Assembly (NCBI RefSeq): GCF_902705885.1
Contig: NZ_CACSIP010000012.1
Coordinates: 179,378-243,377, forward strand
Origin: Mycolicibacterium austroafricanum
GTDB taxonomy: Bacteria > Actinomycetota > Actinomycetes > Mycobacteriales > Mycobacteriaceae
Length of the DNA: 64,000 nucleotides
Direction of reading: 5' to 3'
Shown piece after piece: positions 8,755 through 16,655 of this stretch (the first letter of the stretch is position 1; each line of letters starts with the position of its first letter). The notes under the pieces were generated by a model that was given only the letters and a program-made list of their open reading frames with translations, made no database searches and was not told the DNA's origin. The position numbers and the translations under genes were made by a program.

Positions 8755-9033
8755 TTGAGGGCGATCTGGGTCGCCGGGATCGGCGGGTTGGTGGTCGGCC
8801 ACATCCTGTGGCTGGCAGGCATCTCCGCGGCCATCGCCTCGACAGACGTGCCGAGGTGGGTGCTCGTCGTCGCCGCGGTGTCGTTTGTCGTCGGCATCAT
8901 CGTCGGGCTGATCGGCTGGCGGCAGTGGCAGCGCAGGTCGCGCAAGGGTGAGATCTGGGCGGTGTTCCTGTGGGCGCTGCCGGTGTCACCGGTGCTGTTG
9001 TCGCTGACCGTCCTCGGGGTGACGTACCTGTAG
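8755..9033 (+). CDS. Small membrane protein directly after lpdC (Rv0463-like)
   Basis: 92 residues from a TTG at 8755, immediately after the lpdC TAG with no gap. Three hydrophobic segments (about 3-22, 32-53 and 66-92) separated by a basic loop (WRQWQRRSRKGE) indicate a polytopic membrane protein. The rare TTG start and zero spacing suggest translation by re-initiation from lpdC. Position matches Rv0463 of M. tuberculosis. Function unknown. Confidence 0.65.
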   Translation: MRAIWVAGIGGLVVGHILWLAGISAAIASTDVPRWVLVVAAVSFVVGIIVGLIGWRQWQRRSRKGEIWAVFLWALPVSPVLLSLTVLGVTYL

Positions 9034-9129
9034 CTGGCAAACCGGCGATACGGCAACGACGTCGAATTTCGTCACTTGACGGGGTTCACCGGCAACCTCG
9101 AGAATGTGCCGGTGGGGGACGGTGTCGTG

Positions 9130-10194
9130 ATGCGCCTGCTGCTTCAATGGTGGCGTCAGCGCGACGAATACCAGTGGCGCATCGAGTTTCTGCGCAGCCG
9201 CGGGCTCCTGCCCATTCTGCGGTACCTGATCGCCGCCATCGGCACCACGATGGGCGCGCTCGCGGCGCTGAACGCTGTCGCCCCGCCTGCCGCCGACGGC
9301 ACGCTGATCCGGGTCGGCTGGGCGGTCGTGGCGGTCGGTTCCCTGGCCTGGGGGGTGCGCTGGGCGGTGCTGCCGTGGCCGTCACCCCGCGAGTCGGCGG
9401 TGCTGGTCGTCTTCGTCGACGTGCTGATGACCCTCTCCGCGCTGCTGTTCGGCGATCCGAACCTCGCCATGTCGGGGATCCCGATCCTGCTGTGCGCCGG
9501 CGGGTATGTGGTGTTCTTCCACGGCCCGCGGCTGCACGTGGCCCACATCGCGTGGTGTACGGCGGCGGTCGTGGGTATTGCGGTGTGGTTGGCGATGTCC
9601 ACCCCCGAGTACGGGCTGCAGGTGGCGGTGTCGCGGGCGGTGATCGCGTTGCTGGTGACCGTGTGCATCCTGCCGGCCCTGCAGTTCGGCTTCTGGTTGC
9701 TGCAGGGCAGTTCCAAGCAGTCGCTGACCGATCCGCTGACCGAGCTGACCAACCGTCGCGGACTGCCGGTCTCGATGCAGCGGCTCAACGAGGCGTCGCC
9801 CGACGCCGACCTGTGCGCACTGCTGATCGACGTGGACGGATTCAAGGGGGTCAACGACACGCTCGGGCATGCGGCGGGCGACGAGGTGCTGATCCGCACG
9901 GCGCGGCGGATCCGTGCCAGCGTCCGGTCCGATGCCGTGGTGGTGCGGTGGGGCGGTGAGGAGTTCCTGGTGGTGGACCGGATCCGGGCCGATCAGGCCG
10001 GCGCGGTCGCCGAGCGGATCCGGTCGGCGGTCGCAGCGCCTGCGCAACCGGCCGTCACCGTCAGCATCGGCCTTGCCACCAGCACGCGGTCCGGGTCAGA
10101 CATCGGTGAGGTGATCACCGCTGCCGACGCGGCGATGTACGAGGCCAAGGCCCGGGGCGGCGACCGGGTCGCCATCGCCGCCGAGATCTGCTGA
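9130..10194 (+). CDS. Membrane-anchored GGDEF diguanylate cyclase
   Basis: About 354 residues from the ATG at 9130, chosen because GGTGGGGGA lies 11 bases upstream; a GTG at 9127 and a TTG at 9076 are alternatives. The N-terminal half has roughly six membrane helices (for example LPILRYLIAAIGTTMGALAA and VVFVDVLMTLSALLFG). The C-terminal half is a GGDEF domain: LTDPLTELTNRRGLPVS, IDVDGFKGVNDTLGHAAGDE and an intact active site RWGGEEF. It should make cyclic di-GMP from two GTP. No EAL domain is attached, so it is a synthase-only protein. An RxxD-type inhibitory site is not obvious. Not part of the M. tuberculosis order here, so probably lineage-specific. Confidence 0.88.
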   Translation: MRLLLQWWRQRDEYQWRIEFLRSRGLLPILRYLIAAIGTTMGALAALNAVAPPAADGTLIRVGWAVVAVGSLAWGVRWAVLPWPSPRESAVLVVFVDVLMTLSALLFGDPNLAMSGIPILLCAGGYVVFFHGPRLHVAHIAWCTAAVVGIAVWLAMSTPEYGLQVAVSRAVIALLVTVCILPALQFGFWLLQGSSKQSLTDPLTELTNRRGLPVSMQRLNEASPDADLCALLIDVDGFKGVNDTLGHAAGDEVLIRTARRIRASVRSDAVVVRWGGEEFLVVDRIRADQAGAVAERIRSAVAAPAQPAVTVSIGLATSTRSGSDIGEVITAADAAMYEAKARGGDRVAIAAEIC

Positions 10195-10277
10195 CCCGGC
10201 CAGGTGCCGGTGTAGGAACGCGAGGACGTCATCAGCCTTGGCGAACCCGCCGAGGCCCAGTCGGGCGTCGCGCCGCC

Positions 10278-10820
10278 TCAGTCCGGGAAGTCGAGCGGCA
10301 CTGCAAGCGTCGTGATGGTCGCCGCCAGCCCGTCGTATTGCGCTGCCAGAAAACAGAATTCGATCAGCTGCTGGGTGCTGAGATGTCCGGCCAGCGCCTG
10401 CCACGTCTGGGGTGACACCCCGCGGGTGACGACGAATTCGTCGGTTGCGGTGATCAGTACCCGTTCACGGTCACTCAGCCCTTCGGCGTCGGGTCCTTCG
10501 AAGATCCTGGCCTGGAACTGCGCGTCGAGCCCCCGGGAGCGGGCCAGCCTGCGGTGCTGCTGCAGTTCGTACTCGCATTCGCGCAGATGGCCGACCCGCA
10601 GGATGACCGTCTCGGCGTCGCGCCGCGAGAGCTTGCCTGCGTAGAGCAGGTAGCCCGACAACGGCAACCACACCGGGAACAGCAGCCGATGCCGGCCGAG
10701 GACGTTGAACAGGCTGAACCGGGGGGCCCGGATGCCGCGGGCGCCGAGCTTGGCGATGGCCCAGTTGATCGGACCCAGTTCACGGAATCCGCCGGGTGGG
10801 ATACGGGCAGGTGCACTCAC
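10278..10820 (-). CDS. Carboxymuconolactone decarboxylase/AhpD-like protein
   Basis: 180 residues from a GTG at 10820. The all-alpha CMD fold is recognisable from LSRRDAETVILRVGHLRECEYELQQHRRLA, the usual E-x-H helix, but the AhpD-type CxxC pair is replaced (HLRECEYELQQH has one Cys), so thioredoxin-like peroxidase chemistry is doubtful. It overlaps the end of ramB by four bases and is transcribed with it. This gene pair is conserved in mycobacteria (Rv0464c-Rv0465c). Function unknown; a role linked to acetate/propionate metabolism is only a guess from context. Confidence 0.8.
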   Translation of the reverse strand: MSAPARIPPGGFRELGPINWAIAKLGARGIRAPRFSLFNVLGRHRLLFPVWLPLSGYLLYAGKLSRRDAETVILRVGHLRECEYELQQHRRLARSRGLDAQFQARIFEGPDAEGLSDRERVLITATDEFVVTRGVSPQTWQALAGHLSTQQLIEFCFLAAQYDGLAATITTLAVPLDFPD

Positions 10821-12256
10821 GTTTGCCTCACCAGATAGGGGGACACCGTCGAGCGGTGTTCGTCGATGTCCAGCGCGCGGCCCAGTGCCGGAAACGCACG
10901 CTGCGGACAGTTGTCTCGTTCGCAGACCCGGCAGCCGGCGCCGATCGGCGTCGCCCGGACACCGGGGTCACCGGACAAGTCGAGCCCTTCCGAGTAGACC
11001 AGCCGCTGCGCGTGGCGCAGTTCGCAGCCCAGGCCGATTGCGAACGTCTTACCAGGCTGACCATAGCGCGACGCGCGGCGCTCCACGGTCCGGGCCACCC
11101 ACAGGTAGCTGCGGCCGTCGGGCATCTCCGCGAGCTGGACGAGGATCTTGCCGGGGTTGGCGAACGTCTCGTAGACGTTCCACAGCGGGCACGTCCCGCC
11201 GCTGGAGGAGAAGTGAAAACCGGTGGCGGACTGGCGTTTCGACATGTTGCCCGCGCGGTCGACCCGAACGAACGAGAACGGCACCCCACGCATCGACGGC
11301 CGCTGAAGCGTCGAGAGCCGGTGGCAGATGGTCTCGTAACTCACCGAGTAGTAGGCCGAAAGTCGCTCGACGTCGTAGCGGAACTTCTCCGCGACCTCGT
11401 GGAAGTGGCCGTACGGGAGCACCGCCGCGGCGGCGAAGTAGTTCGCCAGCCCCAGCCGGGCCAGCCTCCGAGACTCCTCGCTGGTGAAGTGGCCTTCGTC
11501 GACGAGCTTGTCGACCAGGTCACCGCACTCCAGATAGGCCAGTTCGGCGGCCATCCGGAACACCGTCTGACCGGTGGACAGGTGGGCGTTGAGCTCGAGG
11601 GTCTTCGACGCCGGGTCGTAACGGTGCAGCACTCCCTCGCCGAGATCAATACGGCGAATGATCCTGACGCCGTGCACGATTCGCAACCGGTCGGTCAGGT
11701 CGCCGGCGAGGTCGCCCCGTTGTATCCGCATCCCCGCGGTGAGTTCCTCGGCGCAGGTGTCGAGTTCGTGCAGGTAGTTCTGCCGCTGGTAGAAGTAGTC
11801 GCGCACCTCTTCGTGCGGCATCGTGATGGACCCGGTCCCGCTGCCTCCCGGATTGACCCCCACGTTGAACCGGTCCTCCGTCGCCGCGGCCAATTGGGTG
11901 GTCGTGAGCTGATAGCGACGGTGCAGATTGACCATCGCCCGGGCCAGCGCCGGATGGGCGCCGACCATGTCGGCGATCTCGGCCGGCTCGACGTCGACGT
12001 CGAGATCGCGGTCCAGCATCACCTCGCGCAACTCGGCGATCAGCCTGGTGTCGTCCTGCGAGGCGAAGAACGTGGCGTCCACCCCGAACACCTCGGTGAT
12101 GCGCAGCAGCACCGCGACGGTCAGCGGCCGCACGTCGTGCTCGATCTGGTTCAGATAACTGGGGGAGATCTCGAGGGTCTGTGCCAGCGCGGCCTGGCTG
12201 AAACCGCGTTCGCTCCGTAGCTGCCGGACGCGGGCGCCGACGAACGTTTTGGCCAC
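10817..12256 (-). CDS. ramB: RamB, regulator of acetate metabolism (ScfR family)
   Basis: 479 residues. An N-terminal XRE helix-turn-helix (residues about 7-62: VRQLRSERGFSQAALAQTLE, SPSYLNQIEHDVRPL) is followed by an IrrE/ImmA-like domain and a C-terminal DUF2083 region with the cysteine cluster GCRVCERDNCPQRA typical of short-chain fatty acid regulators. In mycobacteria and corynebacteria RamB represses isocitrate lyase and its own gene on glucose and is relieved on acetate. It sits three genes from its target aceA and diverges from the thioesterase gene. TTTGCA-type sites in the shared intergenic region and before aceA agree with this role. Confidence 0.92.
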   Translation of the reverse strand: MAKTFVGARVRQLRSERGFSQAALAQTLEISPSYLNQIEHDVRPLTVAVLLRITEVFGVDATFFASQDDTRLIAELREVMLDRDLDVDVEPAEIADMVGAHPALARAMVNLHRRYQLTTTQLAAATEDRFNVGVNPGGSGTGSITMPHEEVRDYFYQRQNYLHELDTCAEELTAGMRIQRGDLAGDLTDRLRIVHGVRIIRRIDLGEGVLHRYDPASKTLELNAHLSTGQTVFRMAAELAYLECGDLVDKLVDEGHFTSEESRRLARLGLANYFAAAAVLPYGHFHEVAEKFRYDVERLSAYYSVSYETICHRLSTLQRPSMRGVPFSFVRVDRAGNMSKRQSATGFHFSSSGGTCPLWNVYETFANPGKILVQLAEMPDGRSYLWVARTVERRASRYGQPGKTFAIGLGCELRHAQRLVYSEGLDLSGDPGVRATPIGAGCRVCERDNCPQRAFPALGRALDIDEHRSTVSPYLVRQT

Positions 12257-12280
12257 GATAAGTCAGCGTAGCCGGGACTG

Positions 12281-12317
12281 GCAACGTTGCGAAGCCACTA
12301 TTTGCATACTTGGCAAC
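12281..12317. promoter_or_regulatory. Candidate RamB operator region between ramB and the thioesterase gene
   Basis: The 88-base divergent gap contains a perfect 10-base palindrome gcaacgttgc (12281-12290) and then tatttgcatacttggcaac (12299-12317). TTTGCA/TTGGCAA elements resemble the (A)TTTGCAAA core reported for RamB sites, and similar words occur before aceA. This supports autoregulation. The call rests on motif resemblance only. Confidence 0.5.
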
Positions 12318-12344
12318 TGGGACCGTGTGGCAGTATCAAAATCC

Positions 12345-13166
12345 GTGAAGACGACCACCGGGGGGCCGGCCCAGGGACTGGCCAAAGCGATGATGCCGGT
12401 ACCTGATCCGCACCCCGACGTGTTCGACGTGCACTGGCCTTTACGGGTCGCCGACGTCGACCGCACGGGCAGGCTGAAGTTCGACGCCGCGACGCGCCAC
12501 ATCCAGGACATCGGGTCGGACCAGTTGCGGGAGATGGGCTTCGAGGAGACCCACCCGCTGTGGATCGTGCGCCGGACCATGATCGACCTGATCGAGCCCA
12601 TCGTGTTCAAGGACACTCTGCGGCTGCGGCGGTGGTGTTCGGGAACCTCCAACCGATGGTGTGAGATGCGGGTCCGCATCGACGGTCGCCGGGGCGGCCT
12701 GATGGAATCCGAGGCGTTCTGGATCAACATCAACCGGGAGACCCAGGGGCCGGCGCGCATCGCGGACGACTTCATCGAAGGCCTGCAGCGCACCACCGAC
12801 GTGGACCGGTTGAGGTGGAAGGCATATCTGAAGGCCGGCAGCCGCGAGGACGCCGAGCACATCCGCGAGTACCCCGTTCGGGTCAGCGACATCGACATCT
12901 TCGACCACATGAACAACGCGGTGTACTGGAGTGTGATCGAGGACTACCTGTTCGGTCAGCCCGAGTTGTTGGCGGCGCCGTTGCGGGTCACCATCGAGCA
13001 CGACCTGCCGGTGGCACTGGGCGACAAGCTCGAGATCATCCGGCACACGTATCCGCCGGGCTCGACCGACCGGTTCGGCCCCGATCTCGTCGACCACACT
13101 GTTACAACGCTCACATACGCCGTGGGCGAGGAGACCAAAGCGGTCGCGTCGATCTTCGCGCTCTGA
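12345..13166 (+). CDS. Acyl-ACP thioesterase-family protein (double hotdog)
   Basis: 273 residues from a GTG at 12345; the conserved protein begins at MMPVPDPHPDVFDVHWPLRV, and a GTG at 12327 is an alternative. Two hotdog halves are visible: the first around WPLRVADVDRTGRLKFDAATRHIQDIGSDQL in segments, the second from EYPVRVSDIDIFDHMNNAVYW with the DHMNNAVYW signature of acyl-ACP/acyl-CoA thioesterases (FatA family). It would release fatty acids from acyl carriers. It is the Rv0466 counterpart and lies between ramB and aceA, so it may be part of the acetate/fatty-acid response. Substrate length is not known. Confidence 0.85.
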   Translation: MKTTTGGPAQGLAKAMMPVPDPHPDVFDVHWPLRVADVDRTGRLKFDAATRHIQDIGSDQLREMGFEETHPLWIVRRTMIDLIEPIVFKDTLRLRRWCSGTSNRWCEMRVRIDGRRGGLMESEAFWININRETQGPARIADDFIEGLQRTTDVDRLRWKAYLKAGSREDAEHIREYPVRVSDIDIFDHMNNAVYWSVIEDYLFGQPELLAAPLRVTIEHDLPVALGDKLEIIRHTYPPGSTDRFGPDLVDHTVTTLTYAVGEETKAVASIFAL

Positions 13167-13431
13167 AACGCATTCGTAAACAGTACGGGCGTACTGACCT
13201 GCGTGTATTCGCTACTGGTGAGTAGACGCTGAACCGTTTCAGTCGTTTGCGGCCTTCGCAAGATTTGCAAGATGACTGCACGTGTTGGCGAAAATTGGCA
13301 ACGGAAACTGGTGGACCTGCGGTTATGCCATGAGGCATCCTCGGGTCAGCACACCAGTGAACGAGCTGGCGCGTTAACAAACTCGGAGGCTCCGTGAGTC
13401 TCCTGCTATTTGCAAAACGAAGGAGCAGTCG
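13167..13431 (+). promoter_or_regulatory. aceA upstream control region with RamB-like sites and palindromes
   Basis: 265 non-coding bases. There is a perfect palindrome cagtacgggcgtactg (13181-13196), a direct repeat GCAAGAT-TT-GCAAGAT (13258-13273), TTGGCGAAAA/TTGGCAACGG at 13285-13304, and ATTTGCAAAA (13408-13417) just before the strong ribosome site GAAGGAG (13419-13425). The TTTGCAA words match RamB-type sites; one next to the ribosome site could block initiation or elongation. The palindrome at 13181 is a separate operator candidate for an unknown regulator. No reading frame is supported here. Confidence 0.55.
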
Positions 13432-14718
13432 ATGTCGACCGTTGGCACGCCGAAGAGCCCGGAACAGATCCAGCACGACTGGGACCACAACCCGCGCTGG
13501 AAGGGCATCACCCGCAGCTACACCCCCAAGGACGTCGTCGCCCTGCAGGGCACCGTCGTCGAGGAGGCCACGCTGGCCCGCCGCGGCGCCGAGGTGCTGT
13601 GGGAGCAGCTGCACGACATGGAGTTCGTCAACGCGCTGGGCGCGCTGACCGGCAACATGGCCGTCCAGCAGGTGCGCGCCGGTCTGAAGGCCATCTACCT
13701 GTCGGGCTGGCAGGTCGCCGGTGACGCCAACCTGTCCGGCCACACCTACCCCGACCAGAGCCTCTACCCGGCCAACTCGGTGCCGCAGGTGGTGCGCCGG
13801 ATCAACAACGCGCTGCTGCGGGCCGACGAGATCGCCAAGGTGGAGGGCGATCGCTCGGTGGAGAACTGGCTGGCCCCGATCGTCGCCGACGGCGAGGCCG
13901 GTTTCGGTGGCGCGCTGAACGTCTACGAGCTGCAGAAGGCGATGATCGCCGCCGGTGTCGCCGGTTCACACTGGGAGGACCAGCTGGCCTCGGAGAAGAA
14001 GTGCGGTCACCTCGGTGGCAAGGTGCTGATCCCGACCCAGCAGCACATCCGGACGCTGACCTCGGCGCGCCTGGCTTCCGATGTCGCCGATGTGCCGACC
14101 GTGGTCATCGCCCGCACCGACGCCGAGGCCGCCACGCTGATCACCTCCGACGTCGACGAGCGTGATCAGCCGTTCATCACCGGTGAGCGCACCGCCGAGG
14201 GCTTCTACCGGATCAAGAACGGCCTGGAGCCCTGCATCGCCCGCGCCAAGGCCTACGCGCCCTACTCCGATCTGATCTGGATGGAGACCGGCACCCCGGA
14301 CCTCGAGCTGGCGAAGAAGTTCGCCGAGGGCGTCAAGAGCGAGTTCCCGGACCAGATGCTGGCCTACAACTGCTCGCCGTCGTTCAACTGGCGCAAGCAC
14401 CTCGACGACGCGACGATCGCGAAGTTCCAGAAGGAGCTCGGCGCGATGGGCTTCAAGTTCCAGTTCATCACGCTGGCCGGCTTCCACGCGCTGAACTACT
14501 CGATGTTCGATCTGGCCTACGGCTACGCCCGCAACCAGATGAGCGCCTACGTCGAGCTGCAGGAGCGCGAGTTCGCCGCCGAGGAGCGCGGTTACACCGC
14601 GACCAAGCATCAGCGTGAGGTCGGGGCCGGCTACTTCGACCGGATCGCCACCACGGTGGACCCGACGTCGTCGACCACCGCGCTGGCGGGCTCGACCGAA
14701 GAGGGTCAGTTCCACTAG
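13432..14718 (+). CDS. aceA: Isocitrate lyase (ICL1)
   Basis: 428 residues, the same length as mycobacterial ICL1. The catalytic loop KKCGHLGG places the nucleophilic cysteine at C191. Metal and substrate residues are visible in [13 protein letters not shown] and in [11 protein letters not shown]. It splits isocitrate to glyoxylate and succinate in the glyoxylate shunt, and in mycobacteria also 2-methylisocitrate in propionate breakdown. A strong GAAGGAG ribosome site lies seven bases before the ATG. It is followed by a terminator-like hairpin and then fadB2, an arrangement that supplies both halves of fat and acetate use. Confidence 0.97.
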   Translation: MSTVGTPKSPEQIQHDWDHNPRWKGITRSYTPKDVVALQGTVVEEATLARRGAEVLWEQLHDMEFVNALGALTGNMAVQQVRAGLKAIYLSGWQVAGDANLSGHTYPDQSLYPANSVPQVVRRINNALLRADEIAKVEGDRSVENWLAPIVADGEAGFGGALNVYELQKAMIAAGVAGSHWEDQLASEKKCGHLGGKVLIPTQQHIRTLTSARLASDVADVPTVVIARTDAEAATLITSDVDERDQPFITGERTAEGFYRIKNGLEPCIARAKAYAPYSDLIWMETGTPDLELAKKFAEGVKSEFPDQMLAYNCSPSFNWRKHLDDATIAKFQKELGAMGFKFQFITLAGFHALNYSMFDLAYGYARNQMSAYVELQEREFAAEERGYTATKHQREVGAGYFDRIATTVDPTSSTTALAGSTEEGQFH

Positions 14719-14748
14719 GGCGGCTCGTGCCACTGAGTTGATAGCGTC

Positions 14749-14779
14749 AGGCCCCGTCCGTGTCTTGCGGGCGGGGCCT
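14749..14779 (+). terminator. Strong hairpin between aceA and fadB2
   Basis: Arms 14749-14760 (aggccccgtccg) and 14768-14779 (cgggcggggcct) pair over 12 positions with one G-U and a seven-base loop. There is no run of T, as is common for mycobacterial terminators. It sits 30 bases after the aceA stop and just before the fadB2 ribosome site, so it may limit read-through. Confidence 0.7.
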
Positions 14780-14798
14780 GCTGCTGTGAGGAGTAGTT

Positions 14799-15650
14799 GT
14801 GAGCATTGAAAGGGTCGGCGTCGTCGGCGCCGGGCAGATGGGTGGCGGGATCGCCGAGGTGTGTGCCAAGGCAGGCGCCGATGTGATGGTGTTCGAGCCG
14901 ACCGAAGAGCTGGCCGCCGCGGGCCGCGCGCGCATCACCGCCTCGCTGGAACGTGCGAAGGCGAAGGGCAAGCTGGCCGCCGACGATTTCGAGATCGTGC
15001 TCGCCCGGCTGAAATTCACGACGAACATGGCCGACCTGGCCGATCGCCAGCTCGTCATCGAGGCGATCATCGAGGACGAGGCCGTCAAGGCCAAGGTCTT
15101 CGCCGAACTCGATGCCGTCGTCACCGATCCCGATGCCGTGCTGGCGTCGAACACCTCGAGCATCCCGATCATGAAGATCGCTGCGGCGACCAAGAATCCG
15201 GGCCGGGTGTTGGGTATGCACTTCTTCAACCCGGTGCCCGTGCTGCCGCTTGTCGAGCTGATCAGCACGCTCGTCACCACCGACGAGGCCGTCGCGAGGG
15301 TCGAGCAGTTCGCCGAGAAGCTCGGCAAGCAGGTGGTGCGCTGCGGCGACCGCTCCGGTTTCATCGTCAACGCACTCCTGGTGCCCTACCTGCTGTCGGC
15401 CATCAGGATGGCCGAATCCGGCGTGGCCACCGTCGAGGACATCGACACCGCCGTCGTGGCGGGCCTGTCGCATCCGATGGGACCGCTGCGGCTGTCCGAC
15501 CTCATCGGGCTGGACACGATGAAGCTGATCGCCGACTCGATGTACGACGAGTACAAGGACGCGCACTACGCGCCGCCGCCGCTGCTGCAGCGGATGGTGG
15601 AGGCCGGGCAACTCGGCAAGAAGTCCGGCAAGGGCTTCTACAGCTACTGA
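14799..15650 (+). CDS. fadB2: 3-hydroxybutyryl-CoA dehydrogenase
   Basis: 283 residues from a GTG at 14799 behind GAGGAG (14788-14793). NAD motif VGVVGAGQMGGGIAEVCAKAG, the HFFNPVPVLPLVE catalytic histidine block and the C-terminal GLSHPMGPLRLSDLIGLDT helix are all present. It interconverts acetoacetyl-CoA and 3-hydroxybutyryl-CoA. It follows aceA, linking short-chain acyl-CoA use to the glyoxylate shunt, as in M. tuberculosis (Rv0467-Rv0468). Its last seven bases overlap the end of the convergent DUF559 gene. Confidence 0.95.
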   Translation: MSIERVGVVGAGQMGGGIAEVCAKAGADVMVFEPTEELAAAGRARITASLERAKAKGKLAADDFEIVLARLKFTTNMADLADRQLVIEAIIEDEAVKAKVFAELDAVVTDPDAVLASNTSSIPIMKIAAATKNPGRVLGMHFFNPVPVLPLVELISTLVTTDEAVARVEQFAEKLGKQVVRCGDRSGFIVNALLVPYLLSAIRMAESGVATVEDIDTAVVAGLSHPMGPLRLSDLIGLDTMKLIADSMYDEYKDAHYAPPPLLQRMVEAGQLGKKSGKGFYSY

Positions 15651-16552
15651 CGTCGAGCGTGCAGTTGTTGTACACAACTCTCGAGTGAGGCGTGCGAAAC
15701 CTGCACGCTCGGCGTCAACTTCAGGGCCTTCGCCACCCGGTTGATCACCGTCTGAGGCTGGTTGCGCAGCTGAGTCCAGCTCACGCGGATGATCGTCCAC
15801 CCCAGCGAAGCCAGGCATTCGTGCCGCTCGATGTCACGTGCTCGCTGCGCGGGATCGGTCCAGTGCTGGTGACCGTCGTACTCCACGGCCACCAGAGGGT
15901 CGCGCCAGCCCATGTCGAGGCGGTACACGAGGCCACGTTCTCTGACGGGTATCTGCGTTTCGGGCCGCGGCATACCCGCCGCCACGACCATCAGCCGGGT
16001 CGTCGTCTCGGGCGGCGACTCGGCGCCGGCGTCGGCCACGCTCAGGGCAGTGAGGGCGCGACGAACACCCCGCGCCCCGGGATTGCGTCGGGCGACGGCC
16101 AGGACGTCGTCGACCGAACATCCGGTCGCATTGAGGAGCGCGTCGATCTGAATCACCGAAGCGACGAGAGCCATGCGCCGGGTGATGTCGAAAGCAGTTC
16201 GTGACGGCGTCGTGGCGGAGATCGCCCCGAGACGGCAGAAGTCGTGATCGCTGAGCGAACCGCTGTGCACCAGAATCCCCTGCGGCGCTCGGCGGTGAGA
16301 GCGGATCAGTTCTGCCGGAGCCGACGTGTCGACGTAGCGGCTGCCCAGCACCGCCGCGGCGCTCAGCCCGGCCAGAGTCGCGGAGCGTCCGGACCAGAGC
16401 CACGCCGCGACCGCCTTGTCTTTCGCGGTGAGCTTCTCTCCCCGGCGGACGTATACGTTGCGAAACAGCTTCGAGTAGTCGCGCGCGAGCTCGCGCCGGG
16501 TGACGGCACCGGATGCCAGCGCTTCGGTGGCCACCACGAGTCTCTGTCGCAT
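15644..16552 (-). CDS. DUF559 endonuclease-fold protein with AbiEi-like N-terminus
   Basis: 302 residues. The N-terminal part (TRRELARDYSKLFRNVYVRRG) resembles the winged-helix AbiEi/transcriptional-regulator domain found in type IV toxin-antitoxin and DUF559 proteins. The C-terminal part (PPETTTRLMVVAAGMPRPET, YRLDMGWRDPLVAVEYDG, HECLASLGWTIIRVSW) is the Vsr/restriction-endonuclease-like DUF559 fold with E, D and xVEYDGxxH catalytic-type residues. The last ten or so residues (CVQQLHARRQ) are encoded inside a palindromic repeat whose second copy lies just upstream of the gene. The stop overlaps fadB2. No such gene sits here in M. tuberculosis, so it is probably an acquired, possibly mobile unit. 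Function unproven. Confidence 0.8.
   Translation of the reverse strand: MRQRLVVATEALASGAVTRRELARDYSKLFRNVYVRRGEKLTAKDKAVAAWLWSGRSATLAGLSAAAVLGSRYVDTSAPAELIRSHRRAPQGILVHSGSLSDHDFCRLGAISATTPSRTAFDITRRMALVASVIQIDALLNATGCSVDDVLAVARRNPGARGVRRALTALSVADAGAESPPETTTRLMVVAAGMPRPETQIPVRERGLVYRLDMGWRDPLVAVEYDGHQHWTDPAQRARDIERHECLASLGWTIIRVSWTQLRNQPQTVINRVAKALKLTPSVQVSHASLESCVQQLHARRQ
15648..15717. repeat. Palindromic repeat, copy A, at the 3' end of the DUF559 gene
   Basis: Arms 15648-15664 (tgacgtcgagcgtgcag) and 15701-15717 (ctgcacgctcggcgtca) are inverted copies with one mismatch. The centre holds ttgtacacaac and a second GCGTGCG word. It spans the fadB2 stop and the DUF559 stop. A related copy (B) lies at 16585-16650 in the same orientation, so the gene is bracketed by the two. 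Confidence 0.85.
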
Positions 16553-16584
16553 GGCCGAATCGTCGTCCGGTCACCCGACAGTTC

Positions 16585-16650
16585 CGTCGGGCGTGCAGAA
16601 GTTATACACAGAGCCCAGGTAACGCGTGCGACAACTGCACGCTCGGCAAC
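16585..16650. repeat. Palindromic repeat, copy B, upstream of the DUF559 gene
   Basis: It starts cgtcgggcgtgcag and ends aactgcacgctcggcaac, with ttatacaca and acgcgtgcgac in the middle. These blocks align one-to-one with copy A: cgtcg(a/g)gcgtgcag, tacaca, cgtgcga and ctgcacgctcggc. Copy B ends six bases before the ppk2 stop. Together A and B frame a unit of about 1 kb (15648-16650) holding only the DUF559 gene. Confidence 0.8.
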
Positions 16651-16655
16651 CGGAT

